Shown in pieces: positions 46,486 to 54,886 of a stretch of 64,000 nt of DNA. Every line of letters starts with the position of its first letter. Position 1 is the stretch's first letter. This DNA comes from Toxotes chatareus (lineage: Eukaryota; Chordata; Actinopteri; Toxotidae), in assembly GCA_016801885.1 (NCBI GenBank), contig JAFBJY010000242.1, positions 1 to 64,000 of the forward strand. The letters are read 5' to 3'. The notes under the pieces are model-generated. The model saw only the letters and a list, made by a program, of their open reading frames with translations, did not search any database and was not told where the DNA came from. Made by a program: the position numbers and the translations under genes.

Positions 46486-47793
46486 TTAATAATAATCCAC
46501 CAACACCTGTCGTTTTGAGTTGATTTCCAGAATGGAATCGTAACAGGCGTACACAATCAGAGTGGTAGTGTGGGGTAGGGGAACTCTGAATCTCATCTCC
46601 AGTCTTAGATTCCCGTTGGAAATGGGGGACAACGCGTCGTTGTCTTCTCCCGGGTTGAGATTGAATACAAACAAAGAGTAACTGTCGTTAAATTCTCGAC
46701 GATCGATGCTCAGAGGTAAATCTTTGAGATGTCTCCCTGTGGCCATGAACACGTTGTAAAATTCTCTGACCGAAATCCCGTCATTAAATCGGGGTTGGAA
46801 AGCTTTGGCGGGAATCTGTTTGCCGTCCTGACAGAGGGCCAGATATTCCACGTCGTTGTGGATAAAATTGAAGGGCGACAGCTCTCTCGACCCTGTGAAG
46901 GCTTCGTGGTTTACCATGCCCAAAACCACGTATTTGGGCATAGCCCCGAGAAAGAGATTCTCCTGATTACATACCCTGGAATTCTCTGGAATGGAGTAGG
47001 TTTTTACGTTGATGCGCGACAAGGGGTAGAGCGCGTTACCCTTCAGTAAAGCCGCTGTGTGACCTAAGCGTACGGCCGGGGAAACGGTGACTTTTTTGAC
47101 AAACAGAGAGGCCCCTAATATCTTCAAACGAAAATTGGAGTTGCGGGGCCCCATCAGGCAGAAAGAGTCGCTGGAGCGGTTAAGTTTAATTCTCATATCC
47201 ACGTTGTTCAAAAGGAGCCTCTCACAGAAAAACAGGTCGCCGTGGAGAGGACCCATCAGGTGTACTTCTCTAGAATTGACCGTGAAGGCGGCTCTCTCAT
47301 TCAGCCCTCTGTTAGGTCTGTTATTGATCACTATGGAGTCCATGGCTCCCGCCGTATCTTTGTAAAAAAGACCCGCGCTAAATTGACTCTTGAGCGTGTC
47401 TCCTGAAAAGTTGAGCAGAGTTTCAATGATGGCTCTGTAAGGGTGTGTGGAGCTAGACTGAGAAATCAGTCGATCCCCCAGAGTCACGTCGCATTGGCTG
47501 AACATTGTATTCAGAGGATAATTCACAAGGCCCACCGGCGCATCATTCGCCAGGTTGGTACCGTCGACGTTGGTAATTTTCACGCGCACGTGTAACAAAG
47601 TATCGTTGAGATCCAAATACTTTTCACCATCGCCTGGGATAAAAAACTCAATGGGGCCCCCGTCGGTGATGGCGGAGAGAGGTGAAATTTCAGTGTACAT
47701 CTTATCTTCGACAGACAGCTGGGTCATGGGGGCTGAAAATAAATCCAGTTCCGCTAGAGTGCATTCGGGAGATTTATGATGTAAAAGAGCCAT
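46486..47793 (-). CDS. Major capsid protein, double jelly-roll (hexon-like), intact
   Basis: 435 codons, open from ATG 47,793 to the stop at 46,486, the only large intact virion gene. It forms the main capsid lattice in the adintovirus/Polinton lineage. Conserved N-terminal words include SAPMTQLSVEDKMYTEISPL and IEFFIPGDGEKYLDLNDT. The middle has RGLNERAAF and LHGDLFFCERLLLNNVDM, and the C-terminal jelly roll has REFNDSYSLFVFNLNPG and LRLEMRFRVPLP. It ends 20 bp from the protease ATG. A 435-residue length is slightly short of, but within, the usual range. Confidence 0.9.
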   Translation of the reverse strand: MALLHHKSPECTLAELDLFSAPMTQLSVEDKMYTEISPLSAITDGGPIEFFIPGDGEKYLDLNDTLLHVRVKITNVDGTNLANDAPVGLVNYPLNTMFSQCDVTLGDRLISQSSSTHPYRAIIETLLNFSGDTLKSQFSAGLFYKDTAGAMDSIVINNRPNRGLNERAAFTVNSREVHLMGPLHGDLFFCERLLLNNVDMRIKLNRSSDSFCLMGPRNSNFRLKILGASLFVKKVTVSPAVRLGHTAALLKGNALYPLSRINVKTYSIPENSRVCNQENLFLGAMPKYVVLGMVNHEAFTGSRELSPFNFIHNDVEYLALCQDGKQIPAKAFQPRFNDGISVREFYNVFMATGRHLKDLPLSIDRREFNDSYSLFVFNLNPGEDNDALSPISNGNLRLEMRFRVPLPHTTTLIVYACYDSILEINSKRQVLVDYY

Positions 47794-47824
47794 TTTAAAG
47801 GAATATTATTTTCCCCCCTAGCGT

Positions 47825-48260
47825 TTAAAAGATGTCAGACTTTCTGGTAGACTTCCTTCCCTTACGCTTGCTTCTACCGAGTGAGTTTGTCTTTGAACCC
47901 TCACGCGCTTTTTTAGACGAGCTGAAAACACGTTCTCCAGGCGGTCTCTTTTTCAATCTGCGCGATAACACGAAAATACCGCCTGATCCCTCTTGCTTCT
48001 TGTGACCGGTTAATTTCTCCGTTGCCTGGCTGATCACATTCGATGCGATGTGGCTAGCGGTCGATTTAAGATGAGGTTTAGCGATGGCAAAACCTCTTTT
48101 GAGCAGAGGGGACACGAAACGAAATAATTTGGAAAATATAGAACCTATACGCGACCGTACATGACGGGTGCTCCGTAAAACCCAGGTAAGGCACCCCGAC
48201 TTGACTTTCATAATAGCCGACAAAGCGATGAGGATCTTCTCTCCAGCGTATCTGAGCCAT
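47825..48260 (-). pseudogene. pVI/pX-like minor core protein, one frameshift
   Basis: The likely start is ATG 48,260 (MAQIRWREDPHRFVGYYESQ), in a frame that is lost by about 48,170-48,200. The body continues in the next frame with SRIGSIFSKLFRFVSPLLKR and HIASNVISQATEKLTG, then a Lys/Arg/Ser-rich end (RSKRKGRKSTRKSD) at 47,825. In relatives this amphipathic GSIF.LFR region resembles adenovirus pVI and links core and capsid or acts on membranes. It lies between penton and major capsid genes, the usual place. One shift breaks it. Confidence 0.7.
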
Positions 48261-48335
48261 GGCTTTTCTCTCAAGCAGACCGTAGCCGCAGACTGTCCGA
48301 TAGATACTGAACAAGGGCCTTATCAGGCGTCATAG

Positions 48336-48343
48336 TTATATAG
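48336..48343 (-). promoter_or_regulatory. TATA-like box upstream of the pVI-like gene
   Basis: On the minus strand TATATAAC lies about 75-80 bp upstream of ATG 48,260, in the gap after the penton gene. It is a candidate promoter for the pVI-capsid-protease genes. Confidence 0.4.
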
Positions 48344-49136
48344 AGACGGTGCTCAACGTCGAAAGTTAGCCGGTTTAAAGTGTAGCTTGACGATGGTCTT
48401 TGCCGTAAACAAAGTTTACGTGTCTGTTGCGATCCGTTTTGATCTCGATGTGGATATTTTTGATGTACTTTTTGACACGGGTACGTAATGTACAGTATGA
48501 TATCTGATGCTCACCGTGATCGCTAAAATGCCCTTTGATGTTGACCACTCCCAGAAGCGGGAGTAACTATCGCCCACCGTTTGATACTGAACGAGGTCTG
48601 TGTAAACGTACAAGCTATTGAGCCCCGCGTCGAGATTGGCGGGGTAGGTGGTGGGGACGGTTGGGTCCGAGAGTCCACCATTCCTCCGGTTTTAGGCCTA
48701 GCATGTAACCCAAGCGAGTGGGGACGAGGATTCTGTGCGGCCGTCTCCTTTGAAGTCAAAGCGTTTGGTCACGTTGTTGAAAGAAATGTCGGCGCCGGGA
48801 TGTGCTTTTTAATGGCGGGACTATATGATCCAGGAGTTCTTTTTGACTGTCATAATATCCTCCCCTACCAAATATCACGCTTCTCACCGACCCTACTCTG
48901 TCAGGCGGTTCACCTTCTTTCAGTTTTGACAATACAAAATAAGACCCGACCGGAGATAAGTTATACCAGGTGTGGGGGTAAACGATTTCACAGAGACCTA
49001 CGACCCAGTCTCCGCTCAGTTCGATGGGTTTAGCCAGATCCGTCGTGTAACTAGAACTGGTGTTATTTTTAAACATTTCCAGACTGGCGTTGGAAGGCAG
49101 GGTGACGTAAAACCCGTCTTGGTTCGAAGAGTCCAT
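48344..49136 (-). pseudogene. Penton-like vertex protein, frameshifted
   Basis: Starts at ATG 49,136 with DGFYVTLPSNASLEMF and the conserved block IELSGDWVVGLCEIVYPHTW, a pattern I associate with Polinton penton proteins. The frame continues to about 48,780 and is then lost. Later blocks, such as YVYTDLVQYQTVGDSYS (48,610-48,545), appear in other frames, as does the end with FVYGKDH near 48,390. Pentons form the fivefold vertices of the capsid. The end is uncertain (48,344-48,385). A (GAGC)n repeat sits just upstream of the ATG. Confidence 0.7.
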
Positions 49137-49140
49137 ACTG

Positions 49141-49163
49141 AGCGAGCGAGCGAGCGAGCGAGT
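49141..49163. repeat. (AGCG)n microsatellite upstream of the penton gene
   Basis: Five AGCG-type tetramers directly upstream of ATG 49,136. Confidence 0.85.
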
Positions 49164-49281
49164 GACTAGAGGAACGAATAATGAAAGCCGCGGTCGCGAG
49201 GCACACAGATTTAAATGTCTTTCAGATCCGAGGCTTTTTCCAACGTACTAAAACCTGTTTTTACCCTGACGGTACGCCGTT

Positions 49282-50264
49282 TCAAAATTTCTTCCACTCT
49301 GTACGTTCTGTCTTTAGCCATTTTACTTTCTGCAACTCTGCTTCGTAAAACAATCCCTGGATAGGTTCACCATCATAATCTTTTGAGCCTGTATACCGGA
49401 GGGGTACAAGGTAGGCGGTCTGACACCGTAAACACTTCGTCTGTGAAACTTTGTTCGTATTTTTATCAAACACCCTCGTAGTTTGGATATTCTGACCAGT
49501 TCCCCTTTCTTAAACTTCATCTTTGGCGCCTCTCTGTGTCGAGAGGGAAACGTGCCGCACAAATTTTGAAACACTTGAGAGGCGTTCTCCGAGGTCACCT
49601 GCGTAGGAGTCATTTTAATACTGCTGTGGAAGCTGTTGTTGTAGCTGTCGACCAAATGTTGTAAGACGCCGAGGTATCGATGAGTATTGTTGGCCGTAAA
49701 ATATCTCCACATTCTAGTTTTCAGCGCACGGTTAAATCTTTCAATCACCGAGGCCTTCAGGTCACTGGCTGTAGCAAAATGCACTATACCGTACTTCTTC
49801 ATCAGGGCTTCAAACTTTTGGTTGAAAAATTCTTTACCCGCGTCTGTTTGCAGCTTTTCCGGCGTTTTGCTGTCTTGGAAAATAGATTCAAAGGCTGACG
49901 TTACTGCATCGGCCGTCTTTTTCTTTAACGCCCGGACATAGGCCTTTTTGGAAAATACATCGATGACCGTTAATAAATACTTGTACCCGTCGTTATGTTC
50001 GGACAGAGCCTGCATGTCACAAAGATCAGCCTGAAATTGGTTTAAAGGCCGGGGGACAAACACTCGGTTTCTGGGAAAATGTATTCTGGAGGGTTTGTGC
50101 AGAGTGTAAGCGTCTTGCTCGGATAAAAACTCTCTGACGTTTTCGGCCTTGACTTTCTCTCCCGTTTCATCTTGCACGGCTCTGCGGAGTCGATCTACTC
50201 CTCCAAAGCTGCCCGGATGAGCAGGGTTGTAATACACTCTTTTCATCACCACGCTCTCACCCAT
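49282..50264 (-). pseudogene. Retroviral-type integrase (DDE), C-terminus shifted
   Basis: Inserts the element, making 6-bp target duplications. From ATG 50,264, residues 1-70 form the N-terminal part. The rve core has catalytic Asp in FQADLCDMQAL, Asp in KLQTDAGKEF and Glu in KASVIERFNRALK, in DD(35)E order. SFHSSIKMTPTQV follows. The C-terminal Lys-rich KMKFKKGELVRISKL starts an SH3-like tail. At about 49,440-49,470 the frame shifts; the expected end, with YDGEPIQGLFYEAELQKV, is in the next frame and stops at 49,282. The catalytic core is intact as written. Confidence 0.92.
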
Positions 50265-50617
50265 CCCTCCCTTCTTCAGTAGTTTCTAACACTGAAATGA
50301 AGCAACAATGAGACTAGAGTGCTTTTTATTGTTTTCTTTATTTATTTATTTTTTTAGGCGCATACATGTTTCAACAACACCAAAAAAATAGCTAAATACA
50401 ATGTTTAAAGAAAATAGCTAAATACAATGTTTAAAGAACATAACATAATACAATGAATGAAGAACATAGCTAAATACAATGTTTGAGCAAAATAGCTAAA
50501 TACAATGTTTGAAGAAAATAGCTAAATACAATGTTTGAAGAAAATAGGTAAAATACAATGTTTGAAGAAAACAGCTATATACAATGTTTGAAGAAAAATA
50601 TCAAAAAGCATGCGCAT
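50265..50617. other. Polinton intergenic region holding a minisatellite
   Basis: Upstream of the integrase. It is T-rich near 50,330-50,350, then the 26-bp array. No ORF is seen. Confidence 0.6.
50383..50602. repeat. 26-bp minisatellite inside the Polinton (about 8 copies)
   Basis: Tandem copies of a unit containing ATAGCTAAATACAATGTTTG, with variants (TTTAAAG, TTTGAAG, TGAATGAAG). It lies between the integrase and the accessory gene ending at 50,618. There is no spacer structure. Confidence 0.88.
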
Positions 50618-51082
50618 CTAACTTTTTAAAATTTTTAAAGCCAAGCTTAGCACGGAAGGATCCGAGTGAGTGTAAACGATGTAGTGTAATTTCACCAGTT
50701 CAGCGGTGATAGACAGACGCAAGTTGTTTTGCAGACAGTAACTGGAAGCATCCACAAACAAAGCATACAGACTGAACACATGACCGGGACTGATACGAAA
50801 AAAAGAGTCTCTAGTCCATTCTTTCACAATTTTTTCCAAGGTCTCTGACAAACTACCTGGGTTGATGCACACAGCATCGTATACAAACGTCTGCCAAGGG
50901 GTGTCGACAGAGCAGGAACGAACTTTGTCCAGAATGTTTTCCATTCGTGCGATTTCAGCTACTGTAGAGTCTCTCAGCCTTGAGATTTTGTTTTGAATAA
51001 CTTGATCCAAAAGATGAATTAACTGAGAAATGGCAGATAGGTCTTCCACAGCCCTCACACATTTTGCCCACTGATTACCCAT
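50618..51082 (-). CDS. Accessory helical protein (154 aa), possibly Bcl-2-like
   Basis: Intact. I chose ATG 51,082 (MGNQWAKC); the upstream TTG is unlikely. It is helical throughout, with no signal peptide. Residues around 105-125 (DSFFRISPGHVFSLYALFVD) have the hydrophobic spacing of a BH1-like helix pair, and Bcl-2-like genes are known in some adintoviruses. The diagnostic NWGR is absent, so the match is weak. It sits downstream of the zinc-motif gene with a 22-bp gap and probably shares its transcript. Confidence 0.45.
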   Translation of the reverse strand: MGNQWAKCVRAVEDLSAISQLIHLLDQVIQNKISRLRDSTVAEIARMENILDKVRSCSVDTPWQTFVYDAVCINPGSLSETLEKIVKEWTRDSFFRISPGHVFSLYALFVDASSYCLQNNLRLSITAELVKLHYIVYTHSDPSVLSLALKILKS

Positions 51083-51103
51083 TTTGTTATTTTCCAAAAT
51101 GAC

Positions 51104-51969
51104 TTACTTATTGTTCCAGCACTCGCTGACTGCTCGCAGTTGTCCGATTTTCACCACATCCTCTCCGATCAAGTCATCGTACATCTCGCTGATGCTCTCG
51201 TCGATTTTCCTGACCGATTTCAGTTCGTGTAAAAGGGTTTCTGTCACGCATCTGACTCTCCCGTCCTCAACTCGGATGTTGCGCAAGGTCAGTAGACGTT
51301 GAATGGAAGGAATCAATCTGGGAGTACAAAGTCGCCTCATCAGCCCGTAGTAGTTGGTCTGGTAAAAACCTTCTTCAAGTACTTCCAGACACATGTGTTG
51401 GGTCTGGCTAGGATGGTTGACCAGACAGCCGTAGCAGTTGTCACGGAGGAACTTGTGAACAGTCAGGTTGAGCAGATGGTACAAGCCGGATTTTACAGCC
51501 TCGATGAGCGCCGATGAGACCCAGCCGTCGACTTCGTCAACTTCTCCACCATCTGCGTTTTCTGATAAAGTTGAAGAAGGCTGGGAGGCAGGGATCGGGG
51601 AGTCGTCCGTGTCTGAGGCGACGGAGCTAGGGGACGGCTCGGCGTCCTCTGCATCTGAGGCGACGGAGCTAGGGGAGTGCTTGGCGTCCTCCAGCGTCTG
51701 AGGCGACCTCCGCGTGTGTGAGATACTGGAGGCGGGCGATGAAGGTGGTGGTGAGGGCTGCTGTGGAGACATACCCTGAGTAGCGGAGGCTGGGGATGGA
51801 GGCGGCGGTGTAGCCGGAACCTGGGCCTCTTCCATATCTGAGGACTGTAGTGCGGCGTGAAGCTTGGCGACCTCGATGCTGCCGAACCGCCGGAAGTGGA
51901 GCAGACCGCTGTGCATGAAGCCCCTTTTGAACAGCAAGCCTCGTCGTGTTCCATCTCGTCACCGAACAT
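51104..51969 (-). pseudogene. Accessory Pro/Ser/Glu-rich protein with CxxC/HxC motif, one frameshift
   Basis: The likely start is ATG 51,969 (MFGDEMEHDEACC). The frame is lost in the AAAAGGGG run near 51,918-51,925, and the rest (to 51,104) is open in the next frame. Order: a short conserved-looking GFMHSGLLHFRRFGSIEVA; a long Pro/Ser/Glu/Asp-rich linker with PSSVASD repeats; then a globular part with FLRDNCYGCLVNHPSQTQHM and CLEV, i.e. Cys-x2-Cys followed by His/His-x-Cys, suggesting a zinc site. Arg-rich helices follow. The Cys/His block resembles one found in other fish viral and element proteins as I remember, but I cannot name it. A TATA box lies about 25 bp upstream of the ATG. If the frameshift is a sequencing indel, the gene is intact. 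Confidence 0.55.
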
Positions 51970-51993
51970 ATCTTTCTTCACTTTCCAAGTCTC

Positions 51994-52000
51994 TTTTATA
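51994..52000 (-). promoter_or_regulatory. TATA box for the accessory Pro/Ser-rich gene
   Basis: On the minus strand CTATAAAAG, about 25-30 bp upstream of ATG 51,969. Very short leader, or a later ATG is used. Confidence 0.55.
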
Positions 52001-52055
52001 GTGCTTTGAGGCGTGGTCTAGGAGGATGCTGCAGAGAGGGGGGGGCTGGAAGAGT

Positions 52056-52412
52056 CTAGAAGGTCAAGGTTTTTTTCACCACTAAAGCCTCCCTCCAGCT
52101 GCGACAGTTACGGAAAAGAGTGTTGATATTTCCTTCCGCTTCGCTCATCGTTTCATGCCAGACACGAAACGGCAGGGCTAATAACGTACGGAATACGCCG
52201 CAGTCTGAATTGAAATACTCCAAGACAAGGAACTCCTTACTGCCCGGATCCTCGGACGTCCGCAGGCTGACCTGGAGGAACCATCGGCCGCAAACCGTAC
52301 TTTTGGACAGCCATACGGCGCTGAAAGTGATCTTTTTCCGTGCCAGCTCCGCATCGGTGGGGAGAGGCTGCAAGCTCCCACAGCTGGCTGGTGTTGGGCA
52401 ATCACACTCCAT
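52056..52412 (-). CDS. Accessory protein (118 aa), possible PC4-like fold
   Basis: Intact from ATG 52,412 (MECDCPTPASCG). The middle has KKITFSAVWLSKSTVCGRWF then EFLVLEYFNSDCG, and then a C-terminal helix LPFRVWHETMSEAEGNINTL. The strand-strand-strand-helix order, ending in a W-x-x-x helix, is reminiscent of the ssDNA-binding PC4/p15 fold. That is a shape impression only and I assign no function. It is part of the right-end accessory group. Confidence 0.45.
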   Translation of the reverse strand: MECDCPTPASCGSLQPLPTDAELARKKITFSAVWLSKSTVCGRWFLQVSLRTSEDPGSKEFLVLEYFNSDCGVFRTLLALPFRVWHETMSEAEGNINTLFRNCRSWREALVVKKTLTF

Positions 52413-52445
52413 GACCTCTAACGGCTCGGGGACCTTCGCGACGCG

Positions 52446-52940
52446 TCAATACATAAGCAAGTGTTTCAGCACACCCCAATCGACAGAAGTCAGCGTAGCT
52501 ATGGTGGACAGAGTTCCCAAGGCTTCATCCTGACCCCGCTGATACAGCCACAGCTCCCCTGTTTCGTACTTGAACGCATAACCCCACCATCCACACAGTC
52601 CGTAGGGCTGTAAAGACCATTCTTCTTTCAGAGCCACGGAGGATGGCGTCTGCAGTCGTCGCAGATACACCGTTGTTCTCTTGGGGGTATTCGGCCTCGA
52701 GGGCGACTCTTCGTAGACATTGATGGGCGTCTCGCTAATCAGCGATCTGGTTAGATCGGGCGTCTTTTGCTGAGGCTCACTGATGACGTCTTCCATCGTG
52801 GTTTCTTCGAGGGTTGCGTTGTCTGTCTTGCGGGGCTCCTGTCTGGTCTTTCGTCGCAAAAACTCACAGTCTTCTTCATTTCCCTTCGGCTCAGAGAAAA
52901 CCGCTTTGCGATCGTTGTCACACCTCATTTTTCCCGACAT
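52446..52940 (-). CDS. Right-end accessory protein (164 aa), unknown
   Basis: Intact. I chose ATG 52,940 (MSGKMRCDNDRK) because a TATA box lies at 53,001-53,007; the longer frame starts at TTG. The N-terminal half is charged, Glu/Thr/Ser-rich and probably disordered (TPDLTRSLISETPINVYEES). The C-terminal half is compact, with KRTTVYLRRLQTP, SLQPYGLCGWWGYAFKY and ETGELWLYQR. I do not recognise it. It may share a fold with the next gene. It is the first gene from the right end, a typical early-gene position. Confidence 0.5.
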   Translation of the reverse strand: MSGKMRCDNDRKAVFSEPKGNEEDCEFLRRKTRQEPRKTDNATLEETTMEDVISEPQQKTPDLTRSLISETPINVYEESPSRPNTPKRTTVYLRRLQTPSSVALKEEWSLQPYGLCGWWGYAFKYETGELWLYQRGQDEALGTLSTIATLTSVDWGVLKHLLMY

Positions 52941-53000
52941 GATGACTGCTATACTGTGCTGCCTCTTTTGCAACTTGGAAACTTTGTGTTTTTCAGAACC

Positions 53001-53007
53001 TTTATAT
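53001..53007 (-). promoter_or_regulatory. TATA box of the right-end accessory gene
   Basis: ATATAAA on the minus strand, about 60 bp upstream of ATG 52,940. This mirrors the left-end TATA-to-ATG spacing. Confidence 0.55.
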
Positions 53008-53107
53008 TCGTTTTCAGCTACTATATCTCCTATGGAAAATGGGTGGAGGAGGGGAGGGATGATGAGGGGTTTTCCCAGGGGGCGTGGACCAAGGGAGAGG
53101 TGTGTGA

Positions 53108-53227
53108 CGTCAGACTAGGGGCAGGGGTCACGTGGGTCCTGTGGCGGGAAGGGAGGGGGTCAACTGGCGGTCAACTTGGGGGGGGGTCATAAATGATCTT
53201 GACAGAAGGGTGTACTCTATTCTCTCT
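53108..53227 (-). repeat. Right terminal inverted repeat of the Polinton
   Basis: 120 bp, matching 38,119-38,224 in inverted sense, with a longer G/C run and an 11-base insertion carrying an extra TTGACC word. It ends CTATTCTCTCT. Confidence 0.93.
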
Positions 53228-53233
53228 TACCTT
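53228..53233. repeat. Right 6-bp target-site duplication (TACCTT)
   Basis: Exact copy of 38,113-38,118. Confidence 0.92.
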
Positions 53234-54473
53234 CCCTTTGATTTATAACAGGTTAAATAGATTTGTATCAGGGAAACTAATGGATGGCATCATTATCTCT
53301 GAGAGGACACAAGGTGGTGGGATAGAACAGGACTAAGTAAACTGATTAAATATTTGTTTACATCATTTGTTTACAACATTACATCAAATTAAACTGTGAA
53401 ACAAATGTTAAAGTGTATTTGAAAGTTGCTGAAGGTAAAGGAAAAGCAAAGGACGACAGGATGAGAGAATCCAGTTCATATGTCCTCCTGACAGAAATGG
53501 AGGTTTACAGTGATCAGCAGTGGGACACACACTGTTTATTGTCTTCATTAGTAGAATTTATGTAAAGTGTCAGACTCTGTGGCACAGACACAGGTGGAGG
53601 GAGAATTCAGCTTCTCTACTTAATCAACACTGAGCTTTATCCACCTGCACACATCAAACATGATCATTAACAGGAGTATTAACACTACTGTGAACTGACA
53701 ACATGGTGTGGAGAGAAGAGGTGGTGTTAATACACTGCAGGCTGAGGGTGTGGCTGATGAGGTGATTGCAGACAGGTGAGCAGGAGCTCTGGAGGGAAAC
53801 CCAAAGTAAGTCAACCACACCCAGGCCTACACACACACACAGACACACAGACAAACAGGGGACAAACAAGAAACACTAGGGAGGTTCTCCCAGAAACACG
53901 AGGAAGGAGGAGAGACTGTCGGCTCCTAACATGACTTTGTACCATGCTCTCCACTAAAAGATGGAGAAGAGAGAAGTTTCTGTGCTGTATTTTTTCATCC
54001 TATTGTTAAGTGACAAAAGCAAATAAATTTCACATAGATAATTAACCAAATGTGAATCAGGCCCATTTTCACTCTATACTGACTGATTAACAACATGCTG
54101 ATTTTATCTATTTAAAATTAAATCTACAACAGTCAAGTCTGTAAAAACTGAAGGGGTCTGAATACTTCCTGTAGCCACTGTATGTCACTTGCCCTAAGAG
54201 CAGTGTTTCATCTGCTGCTTCCTCTTCACATCCCACTGGCTGAAGCTCACAGCTGTTTAATGTCAGTGTAACTGAATCACTTCATTTAACAAGTGGAGAG
54301 TTTGTCAGGCAGCTACACTGAACCAGACATAAAGTCTAGTTTACTGAGCCCTGTTCATGGCCAGAAATCTGATTTCAGGCTTCATAACAAATCTGTGTTA
54401 ACAAGAGATGTCACACGTCTTAAAATCCTCCACTGAGTCCACAAGATATCAGTGTAATGTGAATTTAGGTGAA

Positions 54474-54522
54474 ACACACACACACACACACACACACAGA
54501 CACAAACACAAACACACACATT
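54474..54522. repeat. (CA)n microsatellite
   Basis: Uninterrupted CA dinucleotides followed by imperfect CACAAACAC units. Confidence 0.9.
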
Positions 54523-54808
54523 TTGAGTCACAGAACAAATCTCATTTCCATTTTACTGAATCTTAAGTATGTGTGATGTGTTTCTTAGGTGAATTACCAT
54601 AGAAATAACTGCCACTGCTTATCAAGCTTTATTTAAGAGGCCAGAACAGAGAGAGCAGGAGTGTGTGAGAGAGAACTCACTTTGGAAAGTGTCACTAAAA
54701 TCTATCATTTCTTATCTAAATGGATTAATACTTTTCTTCTTTTTTTCTGTTAAATGTGTATGTCATTGTGTAGCTGTTGATTTAAAGTGTAGGTGTTTCA
54801 CCTGCTTG

Positions 54809-54886
54809 GAAATTAAATTAAATTACCCTTGATTCAGTGTTGTACAACAACATAACATTGAATCAAAGGGAATTTAATTTAAATTC
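54809..54886. repeat. Near-perfect hairpin (inverted repeat, about 34-bp arms)
   Basis: The left arm 54,809-54,842 (AAATTAAATTACCCTTGATT inside) pairs with 54,851-54,886 (AATCAAAGGGAATTTAATTT inside) with few mismatches and a loop of about 8 bases. Confidence 0.7.

Larger units (their letters stand above)
38119..53227. mobile_element. Complete endogenous Polinton/Maverick element, adintovirus type (15.1 kb)
   Basis: The element starts AGAGAGAATAG and ends with its complement CTATTCTCTCT. It has terminal inverted repeats of 106/120 bp and a 6-bp target duplication. It carries the core set of Polinton genes: protein-primed family-B DNA polymerase, retroviral-type integrase, HerA/FtsK-like ATPase, adenain-like protease, double-jelly-roll major capsid, penton-like protein and small core proteins. 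Adintoviruses are animal dsDNA viruses of this gene set. Arms converge near 45,980. Extra content is a spliced left-end gene and four right-end accessory genes. Six of the recognisable core genes are broken, so the copy is a fossil as sequenced. The inverted repeats differ by about three substitutions and two indels. Confidence 0.96.

Noticed and set aside
46729..47049. Plus-strand ORF opposite the capsid gene
   Set aside because: It is the antisense shadow of the intact major capsid gene.
50383..50602. CRISPR-like array
   Set aside because: Units abut without unique spacers and the organism is a eukaryote. It is a minisatellite.
51493..51962. Pro/Ser-rich 97-162 aa proteins overlapping the accessory gene
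   Set aside because: Frame shadows of the repetitive Pro/Ser/Asp linker of the accessory gene at 51,104-51,969, apart from its first codons.
38119..53227. Adenovirus genome
   Set aside because: Protease, capsid and PolB are adenovirus-related in type, but the retroviral-type integrase, the 6-bp duplication and the gene order identify a Polinton/adintovirus.
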